From assembly GCA_014055465.1 (NCBI GenBank), contig WIAF01000001.1, positions 434,001-498,000 on the forward strand: DNA of 64,000 nt. The letters run 5' to 3'. Position numbers and translations under genes: made by a program. Positions within the stretch are counted from its first letter, which is position 1. Every line of letters starts with the position of its first letter. Positions 47,535 to 55,917 of the stretch are shown piece after piece. A model generated the notes under the pieces. The model had not been told where the DNA came from. It was given only the letters and a program-made list of their open reading frames with translations, and did no database searches. Source of the stretch: Nitrospira sp. CR1.1. GTDB lineage: Bacteria; Nitrospirota; Nitrospiria; Nitrospirales; Nitrospiraceae.

Positions 47535-48854
47535 ATGCATATCAGCGTGATTGGAACGGGCTATGTCGGCTTGGTCACCGGGGCCTGCTTCGCAGAATTC
47601 GGCGTGAACGTCACCTGTATGGACACGGACGCGCGACGGATTGCCAAACTCGAAAAGGGGGAAGTGCCATTTTTTGAGCCCGGCATCACCGAACTCGTTG
47701 CCAAAGGCATCAAGGAAGACCGGCTCCATTTCACGACTGATGTCGCCAAGGCCGTCGACAAAGCCCTTGTCATCTTCATCGCCGTCGGAACGCCTCCGAA
47801 ATCGGACGGGTCAGCCGACTTATCGTACGTGGAAGAGGTGGGACGCGGGATCGCGAAGAATATGACCGGGTACAAGGTCATCGTCACCAAATCGACTGTC
47901 CCCGTCGGCACCGGCGAAAAATTGCGCGAAGTGATTAAAGCCAACCAAACCGGCCGATTCCGGTTCGACATCGTGTCCAATCCGGAATTCCTGCGGGAGG
48001 GCTCCGCCATTGAAGATTTTATGCGCCCCAACCGCGTGGTCATCGGCGCGGACAGCGAGCAGGCCGTCGCGATCATGAAAGACCTGTATCGCCCCCTCTA
48101 CTTGCTCGAAACGCCGATCGTGGTCACCGACATTCCAACCGCTGAGATGATCAAATATGCCTCCAACGCATTTCTCGCCGTCAAAATTTCATTTATCAAC
48201 GAAATTGCAACCGTGTGCGAAAAGGTGGGAGCGGACGTCCAGTTGGTGTCCAAGGGCATGGGGCTCGACAACCGCATCGGCAACAAATTTCTGCATGCCG
48301 GACCCGGGTTCGGTGGATCCTGCTTTCCGAAAGACCTCGCGGCCCTGGTCCAGACCGGTGAACGTGTCGGGTATCCGTTTCAGATTGCCGGCGCTGCAGC
48401 CAAGGTGAACTACGAACAGCACTTGCGAATGGTCGAGAAGGTCAAGGATGCGTGCGGAGGGGTCAAAGGGAAAACGCTCGGCGTGTTGGGCCTCTCCTTC
48501 AAACCCAACACGAACGATATGCGGGAAGCGCCCTCGTTGACGATCTTGAGCGAGTTGATGAAGGAAGGCGCCAAGATCCGCGCGTACGACCCGGCCTCGA
48601 TGGAAGAATCGGTGAAACTGCTACCAGGGATGGTCCCCTGCCAGGACACGTATGACGTTGCGGAAGGGGCCGACGGCCTCATTGTCATGACTGAATGGAA
48701 CCAGTTCAGAAATCTCGATTTCGAGCGGCTCAAGAAGGCGATGCGGGAGCCGTTGCTGCTGGACCTTCGCAACACCTACGAGTCGGACCGGGTCGTCCCC
48801 TACGGCTTCCGCCACGTCTCAGTCGGTCGTCCCACCAAGAATCCGGCCGCCTAA
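47535..48854 (+). CDS. ugd: UDP-glucose 6-dehydrogenase
   Basis: 439 residues. The NAD-binding start is MHISVIGTGYVGLVTGACFA. The middle has PEFLREGSAIEDFMRPNRVV, and the catalytic cysteine is in GPGFGGSCFPKDLAALVQTG. The C-terminal UDP-binding domain has LGLSFKPNTNDMREAPSLTI. It oxidises UDP-glucose to UDP-glucuronate for polysaccharides. It stands alone on the plus strand, convergent with the HEAT cluster. Confidence 0.96.
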   Translation: MHISVIGTGYVGLVTGACFAEFGVNVTCMDTDARRIAKLEKGEVPFFEPGITELVAKGIKEDRLHFTTDVAKAVDKALVIFIAVGTPPKSDGSADLSYVEEVGRGIAKNMTGYKVIVTKSTVPVGTGEKLREVIKANQTGRFRFDIVSNPEFLREGSAIEDFMRPNRVVIGADSEQAVAIMKDLYRPLYLLETPIVVTDIPTAEMIKYASNAFLAVKISFINEIATVCEKVGADVQLVSKGMGLDNRIGNKFLHAGPGFGGSCFPKDLAALVQTGERVGYPFQIAGAAAKVNYEQHLRMVEKVKDACGGVKGKTLGVLGLSFKPNTNDMREAPSLTILSELMKEGAKIRAYDPASMEESVKLLPGMVPCQDTYDVAEGADGLIVMTEWNQFRNLDFERLKKAMREPLLLDLRNTYESDRVVPYGFRHVSVGRPTKNPAA

Positions 48855-48865
48855 CCGGCGGCCGG
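48843..48865 (+). terminator. Stem-loop containing the ugd stop codon
   Basis: CCGGCCGCC (48843-48851) and GGCGGCCGG (48857-48865) form a perfect nine-base stem with loop TAACC, the stop codon itself. No T-run follows. It may act as a terminator for the convergent genes or protect the mRNA end. Confidence 0.5.
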
Positions 48866-48875
48866 GCGGCCACCG

Positions 48876-49586
48876 CTAGCTGAGCAGTTTTGCCGGTTCT
48901 GGCTGTGCCCCTTCTTTTGCCTTCGGCTTGTAACCCATCCGGTCGAGCACCTTCATGATCTTGGTTTTCAAGCGGTCGTCTGCCTCCGCCAGCGCCGTGG
49001 CGAGAGGCTCGACCGCCGGCTTGCCGATCTTCCGGATAATTTCTGTCGCCGACTGACGCACATCGTCTTCCTCGGCCACCAGCAGCGGCACGAGCGGGGG
49101 AACAGCCGACCCGCCGATCTTAATCAACGAATCATAGGCCCGCTGCCGCACATCGCCCACTTCATCGGTGAGGGCTTCGACCAGAGGCACCACCGCGCGC
49201 GGATCCTTCAAGTCGCCCAGGACTTCCGCCGCATATTTACGGTTGAGCCAGTGCGAATCCTTCAAATCGATCAGCATCGCGTCGGCTTTGGCGGCGTTCG
49301 GATCTTTCGCGCGAATCCGGAAGCTCTTGGCCACGCGCTTGCCGCCTTCTTCCACCACACGAATCGTGGCCCCGTCGCCCGGCTTGATCTTGAGGAACTC
49401 TTCGAGGGCTTCTTCCCCGACATCCAACACAACCGTTTTCCCGTCATAGGCCAACAGTTCGACTTCCAACTGTTTTGCCTCCGGATTGACGGCCACGACC
49501 CGCTCCGTCACCAGGTTGAATCCGTCTTTCTTGGGGCCGCCCTTCGGTCCGATTTGAATCAGTTTTACCGGTGCTTCTTCTGCCAT
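48876..49586 (-). CDS. HEAT-repeat protein with an N-terminal beta domain
   Basis: 236 residues; AAGGAA precedes the ATG. Residues 1-95 form a beta-rich unit (LVTERVVAVNPEAKQLEVEL, LLAYDGKTVVLDVGEEALEE, KPGDGATIRVVEEGGKRVAK) resembling an OB-like or KOW-type fold. HEAT repeats follow from about 110: RKYAAEVLGDLKDPRAVVPL, VRQRAYDSLIKIGGSAVPPL, RQSATEIIRKIGKPAVEPLA. HEAT repeats make superhelical protein-binding scaffolds. It is the last of five HEAT genes. Function not known. Confidence 0.8.
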   Translation of the reverse strand: MAEEAPVKLIQIGPKGGPKKDGFNLVTERVVAVNPEAKQLEVELLAYDGKTVVLDVGEEALEEFLKIKPGDGATIRVVEEGGKRVAKSFRIRAKDPNAAKADAMLIDLKDSHWLNRKYAAEVLGDLKDPRAVVPLVEALTDEVGDVRQRAYDSLIKIGGSAVPPLVPLLVAEEDDVRQSATEIIRKIGKPAVEPLATALAEADDRLKTKIMKVLDRMGYKPKAKEGAQPEPAKLLS

Positions 49587-49606
49587 AGTAGAGTTCCTTT
49601 ATCGGG

Positions 49607-50368
49607 TTATGACGAGGTCGCCTGTTTCCATCCCAAACTTGCGAGAACACCTTCGACGGTCTCTTGCACCATCGTATTTTCATCTTCCAAAAGAGGGAGC
49701 AGCGGCTCGATGGCCTGCTTGGCCCCGAGTCGCGCCAACGATTCAGCGGCATTCCGGCGGACAAGCCAGTCCTCATCCTGCAGGGACTGGATCAAGGCCT
49801 CGGCGCTGCGCGGGTCGCCGATCTTTCCGAGCGCCTCTGCCGCATGACGCCGAACCATCCAATTAGGTCCCAAGAGACCGCCGATCAATGCATCGACCGC
49901 CCTGGTGTCGCCGATTTTCTTCAACACCCGCGCGACATCTTCACGCACCGTGCCGTCACCCAGCGCGTCAATCAATCCAGGCGTCGCCCGGGAGTCGCCG
50001 ATACGCTCCAGTGCCCACACCGCCGCGGTCCTGACGGCTCCATCCTTATCCTTGAGCGCCGCCATCAGGGGATCGACGGCGCGGGGATCGCGGAACCGTC
50101 CGAGCGCGTTCGCGGCCTGTTCGCGGATCGCCCATTCATCGTCTCGCAAGGCCTCCAACAGCTGATCGAACGCAACGGGGCCGATGCGCACCACCGCCGT
50201 CGCGGCCGCTTCACGAATGACCACGTCCTCGTCCGCCATCAGGCCAATCAATTGAGGAACGGCCTCAATCCCCATCTGTCCGAGACTCGCCATCGCATGG
50301 TCCCGCAACGCCTCATTGTCGTCGCGCAACGCCGCTATCAATTGTGCAATTCGCTCGGCATCACTCAT
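49607..50368 (-). CDS. HEAT-repeat protein (PBS-lyase type)
   Basis: 253 residues from the ATG at 50368; it overlaps the preceding gene's stop by eight bases, while the longer frame would run far into that gene. About seven 31-residue repeats are visible, for example RDDNEALRDHAMASLGQMGI, IREQAANALGRFRDPRAVDP, VRRHAAEALGKIGDPRSAEA and VRRNAAESLARLGAKQAIEP. It has no catalytic motif and no signal peptide. Probably a cytoplasmic scaffold. It is coupled to its neighbours. Confidence 0.82.
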   Translation of the reverse strand: MSDAERIAQLIAALRDDNEALRDHAMASLGQMGIEAVPQLIGLMADEDVVIREAAATAVVRIGPVAFDQLLEALRDDEWAIREQAANALGRFRDPRAVDPLMAALKDKDGAVRTAAVWALERIGDSRATPGLIDALGDGTVREDVARVLKKIGDTRAVDALIGGLLGPNWMVRRHAAEALGKIGDPRSAEALIQSLQDEDWLVRRNAAESLARLGAKQAIEPLLPLLEDENTMVQETVEGVLASLGWKQATSS

Positions 50369-51461
50369 GATCGTCCGCTTCCTCCTGCCCGACCGGCTGT
50401 TCACCCTCGAGTGCCGCAAGTTTGTCCGCAATAAGGCCGGCGCTGTACGACACGATGCCGTCCCGATCGCTTCGCAACCGGTTGAACAGCTCGTTATACG
50501 GACGCAAGACCTCGACATCTTTGATTTTCGCCAGCGCCTCGATGGCCATCACTCGCAAGGGCCGGATCGGGATCGCTTCAATATACAATTGTGCCGGACG
50601 CGGATCGCCAATCAGCCCTAGCGACTTCACGGCATACTCCTTCACTCCGGTATCCTTATCCTTCTGCAGCCGTTTCATCAACGGTTCCACCGCGCGCACG
50701 TCACCGATTTTCCCAAGCAAATCCGCGGCGGCTTCACGGATGAGCCAATCGTCGTCCTCAAGATACTCGATGAGAATCTCAACCGCAGGCCGCCCGATCC
50801 CCAGGAGATCCATCACCGTGGCCATGCGGGCTTCCTCGCGTTCGCTCGCGCCCTCCACATCACGCAACGCATTAAACGTCGCATCGATCCGTTCCCGGAT
50901 GGCGCTCAGCTTCTTCAATGTCCGCACGGCGATTTCGCGGACCGCTGGGGAGGCCATGGCGTCGATCAATCCATCGGCTGAACGCGGGTCGAGCAGATGT
51001 TCGAGAATGGTCGCGGCCGTCGTTTGCGCCTCCGCAGCCGGGTGGCTCAACATTTCACACAACGGCGTGATCGCATTGGGAATCACGCCCAAGAGCTGCC
51101 GAACGCGATGACGCACATCCTCATCGGGCGACTCGTGAAGATTGCGCACCAACCCCGCCGCAGTGTTGTCGTCCAAATTGCCGGCCATCTGCTCAAGTGC
51201 GGCAAACGCGGCCTGCCGCACCGTCTCTTCAGGATCCCGAATCAACGTGACCAACGCAACGCCCGCAGCCGGATCTTTGATGCGCGCCAACATCGCCGCC
51301 GCTTCCACACGAAGAGGCACATCGCCTGTCCGCAGCGCCTGCGTCAAGGCGTGGACCGCCCGAGGACCGCCGGCCAGGCAAGCCGCCGTGGCTCGCATCC
51401 GCCGCCACTCTTCCTCGTGCGTCAACTCGGAGACTAAGGTGTCGATCGACTCTTTGGACAT
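50361..51461 (-). CDS. HEAT-repeat protein
   Basis: 366 residues with about ten repeats, such as RVEAAAMLARIKDPAAGVAL, VRQAAFAALEQMAGNLDDNT, IREAAADLLGKIGDVRAVEP and VKEYAVKSLGLIGDPRPAQL. The last 60 or so residues are an acidic, less regular tail (EQPVGQEEADDHE). No signal peptide or catalytic motif. No clear ribosome site precedes the ATG, so translation may depend on coupling. Function unknown. Confidence 0.8.
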   Translation of the reverse strand: MSKESIDTLVSELTHEEEWRRMRATAACLAGGPRAVHALTQALRTGDVPLRVEAAAMLARIKDPAAGVALVTLIRDPEETVRQAAFAALEQMAGNLDDNTAAGLVRNLHESPDEDVRHRVRQLLGVIPNAITPLCEMLSHPAAEAQTTAATILEHLLDPRSADGLIDAMASPAVREIAVRTLKKLSAIRERIDATFNALRDVEGASEREEARMATVMDLLGIGRPAVEILIEYLEDDDWLIREAAADLLGKIGDVRAVEPLMKRLQKDKDTGVKEYAVKSLGLIGDPRPAQLYIEAIPIRPLRVMAIEALAKIKDVEVLRPYNELFNRLRSDRDGIVSYSAGLIADKLAALEGEQPVGQEEADDHE

Positions 51462-51556
51462 CGTAAAAGAATTGCGCAGATCGAGATTGTGTTACTTGCC
51501 TAGGCTGAAGCGCGTTTCCGAAACCGCGCCCTCGCTCGATCAGCACAGGATCATGT

Positions 51557-52639
51557 TTAGACTCGCCCGGCGCGCCACCCAACCGCCGTGAGCGTTTCCC
51601 GAACGTGATACCGGATATTTTCATCCTGCTCGTTCGCCAGCATGGGCAGGAGAGACGGGATCACCGCCGGTCCGAATTTCGTCAGGGCCGTAGCGGCTTC
51701 CGACCGGGTAATGGTATTCCGCAAGGCCACGATGAGCGAAGGAATCGCCACCGCATCGGCGATCATCCCTAATGCACGGGCCGCCATCCCCATCGTGGCC
51801 ATCTCGTCCGTCCAGCCTTCGGCGCAGGGTGTGGCCGAACTTCTCGGCTCACCCAGCGGTACCCCCTCGACAACCCGCCGCAAAATTGGCACCACCCGGC
51901 GGTCGCCGATATGACCGAGGGCTTCGACTGCCAAGAGCCGTAACCCTGGCTCCTTCATCACCGCCACCAGATAATCCACCGCGCGCCCGTCTCGAATCAC
52001 GCCCAGCGCCCGGACCACATCTTCGCGAATCGCCGAGTCCCGTTCATTGAACAAGGTCCGCAACAAGGGCTCGACGGAGTCCGGCGACTTCAGCTTCCCC
52101 AATGCCTCCACCGCATGGAGGCGCACCAGCCAGTCATCATGCTGCAGGGCCTCAATCAACCCTGCCATCGCCGCAACGCCAATGGCGGCCAGCGCACTGG
52201 AAGCCTCCTCGCGGACGGCCTTGACCTTGTCTTGCAGCAGCGGCATCAGGGCAGGAACCGCGTCCGGGTCGCCGATCCGTCCCAAGCCCTTTGCCGCGTG
52301 CATGCGCACAATCCAATCGCGACTGCCCAGGGCTTTCATGAGCGGCGCCAAGACTCGCGCATCAGCCAGGGAAGCCAGAATGGCCGATGCCGCTTCTTGC
52401 ACCTGCAAGGCTGGATCGGTCAAACAGCCCGCCAAGGCTGGAACCGAGACGGATCCGAGCGATGAAAGGGCCCCGACTGCAGCTTCGCGGACCGCGCGAT
52501 CGGTATCGCGCAGCGCGTTCGTCAGCGGCAGTACGGCCCGCGCATCTTTCAGGGCGCCCAGCAGGGTCGCCGCTTCCTCGCGAATGGCCCAATCTTCATC
52601 CGACAGGGCTGCGATCTGTTCACTGACAGTGTCGGCCAT
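51557..52639 (-). CDS. HEAT-repeat protein
   Basis: 360 residues made almost wholly of repeats: IREEAATLLGALKDARAVLP, VREAAVGALSSLGSVSVPAL, RMHAAKGLGRIGDPDAVPAL, VREEASSALAAIGVAAMAGL, IREDVVRALGVIRDGRAVDY and so on. GAGG lies six bases before the ATG. A gap of about 95 bp separates it from the next HEAT gene. It has no catalytic signature. Confidence 0.82.
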   Translation of the reverse strand: MADTVSEQIAALSDEDWAIREEAATLLGALKDARAVLPLTNALRDTDRAVREAAVGALSSLGSVSVPALAGCLTDPALQVQEAASAILASLADARVLAPLMKALGSRDWIVRMHAAKGLGRIGDPDAVPALMPLLQDKVKAVREEASSALAAIGVAAMAGLIEALQHDDWLVRLHAVEALGKLKSPDSVEPLLRTLFNERDSAIREDVVRALGVIRDGRAVDYLVAVMKEPGLRLLAVEALGHIGDRRVVPILRRVVEGVPLGEPRSSATPCAEGWTDEMATMGMAARALGMIADAVAIPSLIVALRNTITRSEAATALTKFGPAVIPSLLPMLANEQDENIRYHVRETLTAVGWRAGRV

Positions 52640-52821
52640 GGCGCCTCGGCCTCTGGTGAGGCCATCGACCTTAACACAGCATTTTTTGAGGGGTCAACGC
52701 GGGTTGGCCCTACGACCTGACATCGCACCATCCCACGCAGCTGGTCGAAACGGAGGAGAAGAGACGCGGGCGCGTCGGAAGCTCTCAACAGGCCAGACCC
52801 CCCGTGAGAGAACGCCGAGGA

Positions 52822-54192
52822 TTACCGCACCGATCCTTTCGCGAAATCTCCGCTCGGACCGAAGCGACCGATATCTCCCAGCGGACGATCGACACGAAGA
52901 TTGTCGGCCTGACTGGAGTCCACCGAGGTCTCCTCATCGGGAGGTGTCCATCCCAGGTGCTCCAGCGTTTCCACGACCAGTAACCGCAGAGAATCCTTCG
53001 CAGTCAATCGGACAGACGCGTAGGACAGCACCCGCTCGCCTTCGGCTTCGACCTCCGAGGCCTTCGGATCGTACAGGAAAGAAATCAGCGGCTCGATGGC
53101 CGAATCACCGATCAACACCAGCGCTGCGGCAGCCTTCTCGCGCAACACCCCATCCTTCAACAGCATGATGAGATCGGGGATCACACGGGGATCGCGGAAA
53201 TGTCCGAGTGCGGTCGCGGCCGCTTCTTTGATAAACGCATCTTCGCTGACGATACATCCGGGGGTCGGTGTCCCATCCTGGCGAACACCTTTCCCTTTGA
53301 GGGCCGCCAACACGGCAGGGAGGGCGCGCGGGTCACCGATCATTCCGAGCGAGGCAATAGCATGCCGCTTCACAGCGCCGTCTTTCATGGCCTCCAGCAG
53401 TCCATCGATGGCCCGGGGATCACCGATCATTCCCAAGGCAATCGTGGCATCTTCGCGCACGGCCCGGTCCGGATCTTTTAAGGCCTCGATCAAGGCATCC
53501 ACGACGCGCGGCTCCCTCACCCAGCTTTTGCCGATTTGATAGTCCGTCGTCATGCCGCCCAACGCTCGAGCCGCATGGCAGCGCACGACGAAGTCCTTGT
53601 CCTTCATCGTTTCAAGGAGTAGATCGACTGATGGCTGTCCAATCGCGACCAGCGCAATGCCGGCGGTCTCACGCACGATCTTCGAGGAATCCCGGAACAG
53701 CTTGATCAAGGCAGGAATCGCCTTCGCGTCGCCGATTTTTCCCAAGGCTTCCGCCGCCGCACTCTTGACAGCGCCGTCGCGATCCCGACAGGCAAATATC
53801 AATGCGTCGACGGCACGTGAATCGCGAAGATCACCGCAGGCCTTTGCCGAATGTTCCCGGACACGCCACCGCTCGTCCTTCATCGCCGTAAGGAGCCGAT
53901 CCATCTGACCCGCGCCCAGTGACACCACGGCTGCGACCGCTTCGTTGCGGACTTCCATGATGGGATCATTAAACAACGCGATCAGCGCTTCGATCGCCTT
54001 CGGCCCACCGATCTTGGCGACGCCCCAGCCGGCCCGCGTGCGCACGCACCAATATTCGTCGCCGCAAGCGCCAATCAGCGCATCCAGGGTGATCGGGTCC
54101 GCCAACTGCGCCAGGGCTTTGACCGCTTCTTCACGGGTTGCATCATCCGGATCTTCAAGGGAATCAAGCAGATCATCGAGCGCCTGTGCCAT
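52822..54192 (-). CDS. HEAT-repeat protein, longest of the cluster
   Basis: 456 residues from the ATG at 54192, which has GAGG six bases upstream. About twelve repeats include TREEAVKALAQLADPITLDA, VRTRAGWGVAKIGGPKAIEA, VREHSAKACGDLRDSRAVDA and VREDATIALGMIGDPRAIDG. It overlaps the end of the preceding exported-protein gene by 20 bases, so the HEAT genes are tied to the exported genes upstream. A variable loop interrupts repeats near KGKGVRQDGTPTPGCIVSED. No signal peptide. Confidence 0.83.
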   Translation of the reverse strand: MAQALDDLLDSLEDPDDATREEAVKALAQLADPITLDALIGACGDEYWCVRTRAGWGVAKIGGPKAIEALIALFNDPIMEVRNEAVAAVVSLGAGQMDRLLTAMKDERWRVREHSAKACGDLRDSRAVDALIFACRDRDGAVKSAAAEALGKIGDAKAIPALIKLFRDSSKIVRETAGIALVAIGQPSVDLLLETMKDKDFVVRCHAARALGGMTTDYQIGKSWVREPRVVDALIEALKDPDRAVREDATIALGMIGDPRAIDGLLEAMKDGAVKRHAIASLGMIGDPRALPAVLAALKGKGVRQDGTPTPGCIVSEDAFIKEAAATALGHFRDPRVIPDLIMLLKDGVLREKAAAALVLIGDSAIEPLISFLYDPKASEVEAEGERVLSYASVRLTAKDSLRLLVVETLEHLGWTPPDEETSVDSSQADNLRVDRPLGDIGRFGPSGDFAKGSVR

Positions 54193-54664
54193 CACTCACC
54201 TCACTATTCCCGTAATAGGCATCACGTTGACCGCCATGAGGATAGGTGCGCTTGCACCGTACCACCAGGGTCTGAGTCCCGCGGCCCGCCACACATTGAT
54301 CGAGTGACTTGGAGTATTCCAGTTTCCCGTCCAAACTCACCGTGAAGGGGAAGTCGAAGGTAAAACTGATGAACTTATATTGTCCCGGCTTGAGCTGTAA
54401 CTCACGCGTTTCGGTCGTCCGGTACGCATCAGATGTTTCCGGATCCAATATCCAGAGCGATGGCGTAATGCCCGGCACCTGCCACCACGATTGGGGCACT
54501 AAGGGAGTCGGGTCGATCGTGATGGTATGTTCCTTGGTATAGGCGGGCGGCGGACCGGCCGCCAGGAGCCGTTCAGAATTTCCGGCGAGCACGGCGCATG
54601 ATAATGCGAGGATCCAGGTAAAAGTCTGCCGCCCAATGAAAGATCTTTGCGACAAGATACGCAT
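54173..54664 (-). CDS. Small exported protein upstream of the HEAT genes
   Basis: 163 residues from the ATG at 54664; the longer frame has no ribosome site. A signal peptide (RQTFTWILALSCAVLAGNSE) precedes a beta-rich part: HTITIDPTPLVPQSWWQVPG, LWILDPETSDAYRTTETREL, QLKPGQYKFISFTFDFPFTV and a Cys pair separated by 12 residues (QCVAGRGTQTLVVRC). It resembles no family I know. It is 10 bases after the alkaline-phosphatase-like gene and overlaps the first HEAT gene. Confidence 0.68.
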   Translation of the reverse strand: MRILSQRSFIGRQTFTWILALSCAVLAGNSERLLAAGPPPAYTKEHTITIDPTPLVPQSWWQVPGITPSLWILDPETSDAYRTTETRELQLKPGQYKFISFTFDFPFTVSLDGKLEYSKSLDQCVAGRGTQTLVVRCKRTYPHGGQRDAYYGNSEVSDGTGAR

Positions 54665-54674
54665 CGGTCCTCTA

Positions 54675-55727
54675 TTATTGCAGAAGTGGGGTGACAGGAG
54701 CAGCCGTGAACGCGGTCTTGAAAATTTCCTCGACCGGATGACTCTCCCATTCGGTATAGGTCGCCAGTCCGAGGGCGCGCATGACGGTTGCGCCCGTATC
54801 GATAATTGACACCGGCTGACGAATCGCGTACCCGGCCTTAATGCCGACGCCTGACGCGATCCAAGGCACGACCGGAACGGCATTCGCTTGATCGGCAGAC
54901 ATCTCACCGGAAGAAAACTGCGTTTCCCCGAAGGCGCTGAGCGAGGTGGCAAAGACCGTCGTCCGTTTCATCAGGCCGAGGTCACGATATAGATCGAGCA
55001 CGGTCCCCATCGCCTTATCCACAGCCTTTAACGCATCTTTATACGCGGCCGACTTCCAGCCTTGCGCCTCCCCAACACGCCCGGGAACAGGCAAATGCAC
55101 GACCAGAAGATGCGGCAACGAGGGAATGGCGTGACCATGCCCAGATCCGCTCGTAGCTTTCTTGAAATAATCACGCACATAGCCGACCAACCGGTCGGGG
55201 TTGCACTCGGCTCTCAGCGGCCCGCACATTTGATAATCCGTATAGGGTTCCGGTTTGGCGAGCTGATACAGAGATTCGTCCATGTAGAAGATGGCGCTGT
55301 CCCGGCCGCCGCTCAAATCGAGATAATCAAACACCGTCGGGGCGCGCGGATATCCACGGCTGAATTCAAAAACATTCCAGGTGATGCCATGCTTGGCCAC
55401 CGGCATCCCCGTCACCAGCGAGGCCATGGTCGGTAACCGTCGCGCAGGCGAAACTGCCGTGGCCGCCCAGGTGACCGCCCCATCTTTCACCAGAGAGGAC
55501 AGAACCGGCATCACGCCGCTCTTTAACGATTCCTGGCCAAACCCTTCCAAAACAAACAGAATGACATACTCCGTTGGCCCTGCCTGCGCGGAGGACGGAA
55601 CAGTATCTCCCGCGTCCCGTGCAGCCAACACTACCGAGGGAGAGAACGAGGCCAGGACGGTCAGGCTCAGGACAATGGCCAGGCAACACCCGACCGAGGC
55701 GGATGAAATATTGCGGATGAAACTCAT
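54675..55727 (-). CDS. Exported alkaline-phosphatase-superfamily protein, metal site degenerate
   Basis: 350 residues from the ATG at 55727 (GAGG six bases upstream). A signal peptide ends near VVLAARDAG. The fold is recognisable by YVILFVLEGFGQESLKSGVM, RRLPTMASLVTGMPVAKHGI, VFDYLDLSGGRDSAIFYMDE and LSAFGETQFSSGEMSADQAN. In active members the first motif is DGxR-like with Asp, a PDxxGH segment binds metal, and a SDHGM segment ends the site. Here the first has Glu, the second reads HLPVPGRVGEAQG and the third TSLSAFGE. It is probably inactive as a phosphatase/sulfatase. It opens the HEAT operon. Confidence 0.78.
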   Translation of the reverse strand: MSFIRNISSASVGCCLAIVLSLTVLASFSPSVVLAARDAGDTVPSSAQAGPTEYVILFVLEGFGQESLKSGVMPVLSSLVKDGAVTWAATAVSPARRLPTMASLVTGMPVAKHGITWNVFEFSRGYPRAPTVFDYLDLSGGRDSAIFYMDESLYQLAKPEPYTDYQMCGPLRAECNPDRLVGYVRDYFKKATSGSGHGHAIPSLPHLLVVHLPVPGRVGEAQGWKSAAYKDALKAVDKAMGTVLDLYRDLGLMKRTTVFATSLSAFGETQFSSGEMSADQANAVPVVPWIASGVGIKAGYAIRQPVSIIDTGATVMRALGLATYTEWESHPVEEIFKTAFTAAPVTPLLQ

Positions 55728-55771
55728 GAGATGCCTCACCAGACAATCGATTTATAAAGCGCAGAAAAAAT

Positions 55772-55801
55772 ACCTTAGCACGCTGTTTTCCGGGAAGGCA
55801 A
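55772..55801 (-). promoter_or_regulatory. Possible promoter of the exported-pseudoenzyme/HEAT operon
   Basis: TTGCCT (55796-55801) and TAAGGT (55772-55777) on the minus strand are 18 bases apart, with TGC before the -10. Predicted leader about 40 bases. Confidence 0.42.
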
Positions 55802-55917
55802 GGCACGGACCCCAGCCCTCCATAGCGCCTGAGAGGATTCGATGGTATCCTGAGCCAATCGGGATTGGGCATGTGATATCCCGTCTCCCGAACCCCTTCT
55901 TGCAGCGGGGCACCGCC

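Noticed and set aside
54173-54952. Long N-terminal extension of the exported 163-residue protein
   Set aside because: The extension is Arg/Ser rich, lacks a ribosome site and covers the end of the upstream gene; the signal peptide starts at the ATG at 54664.
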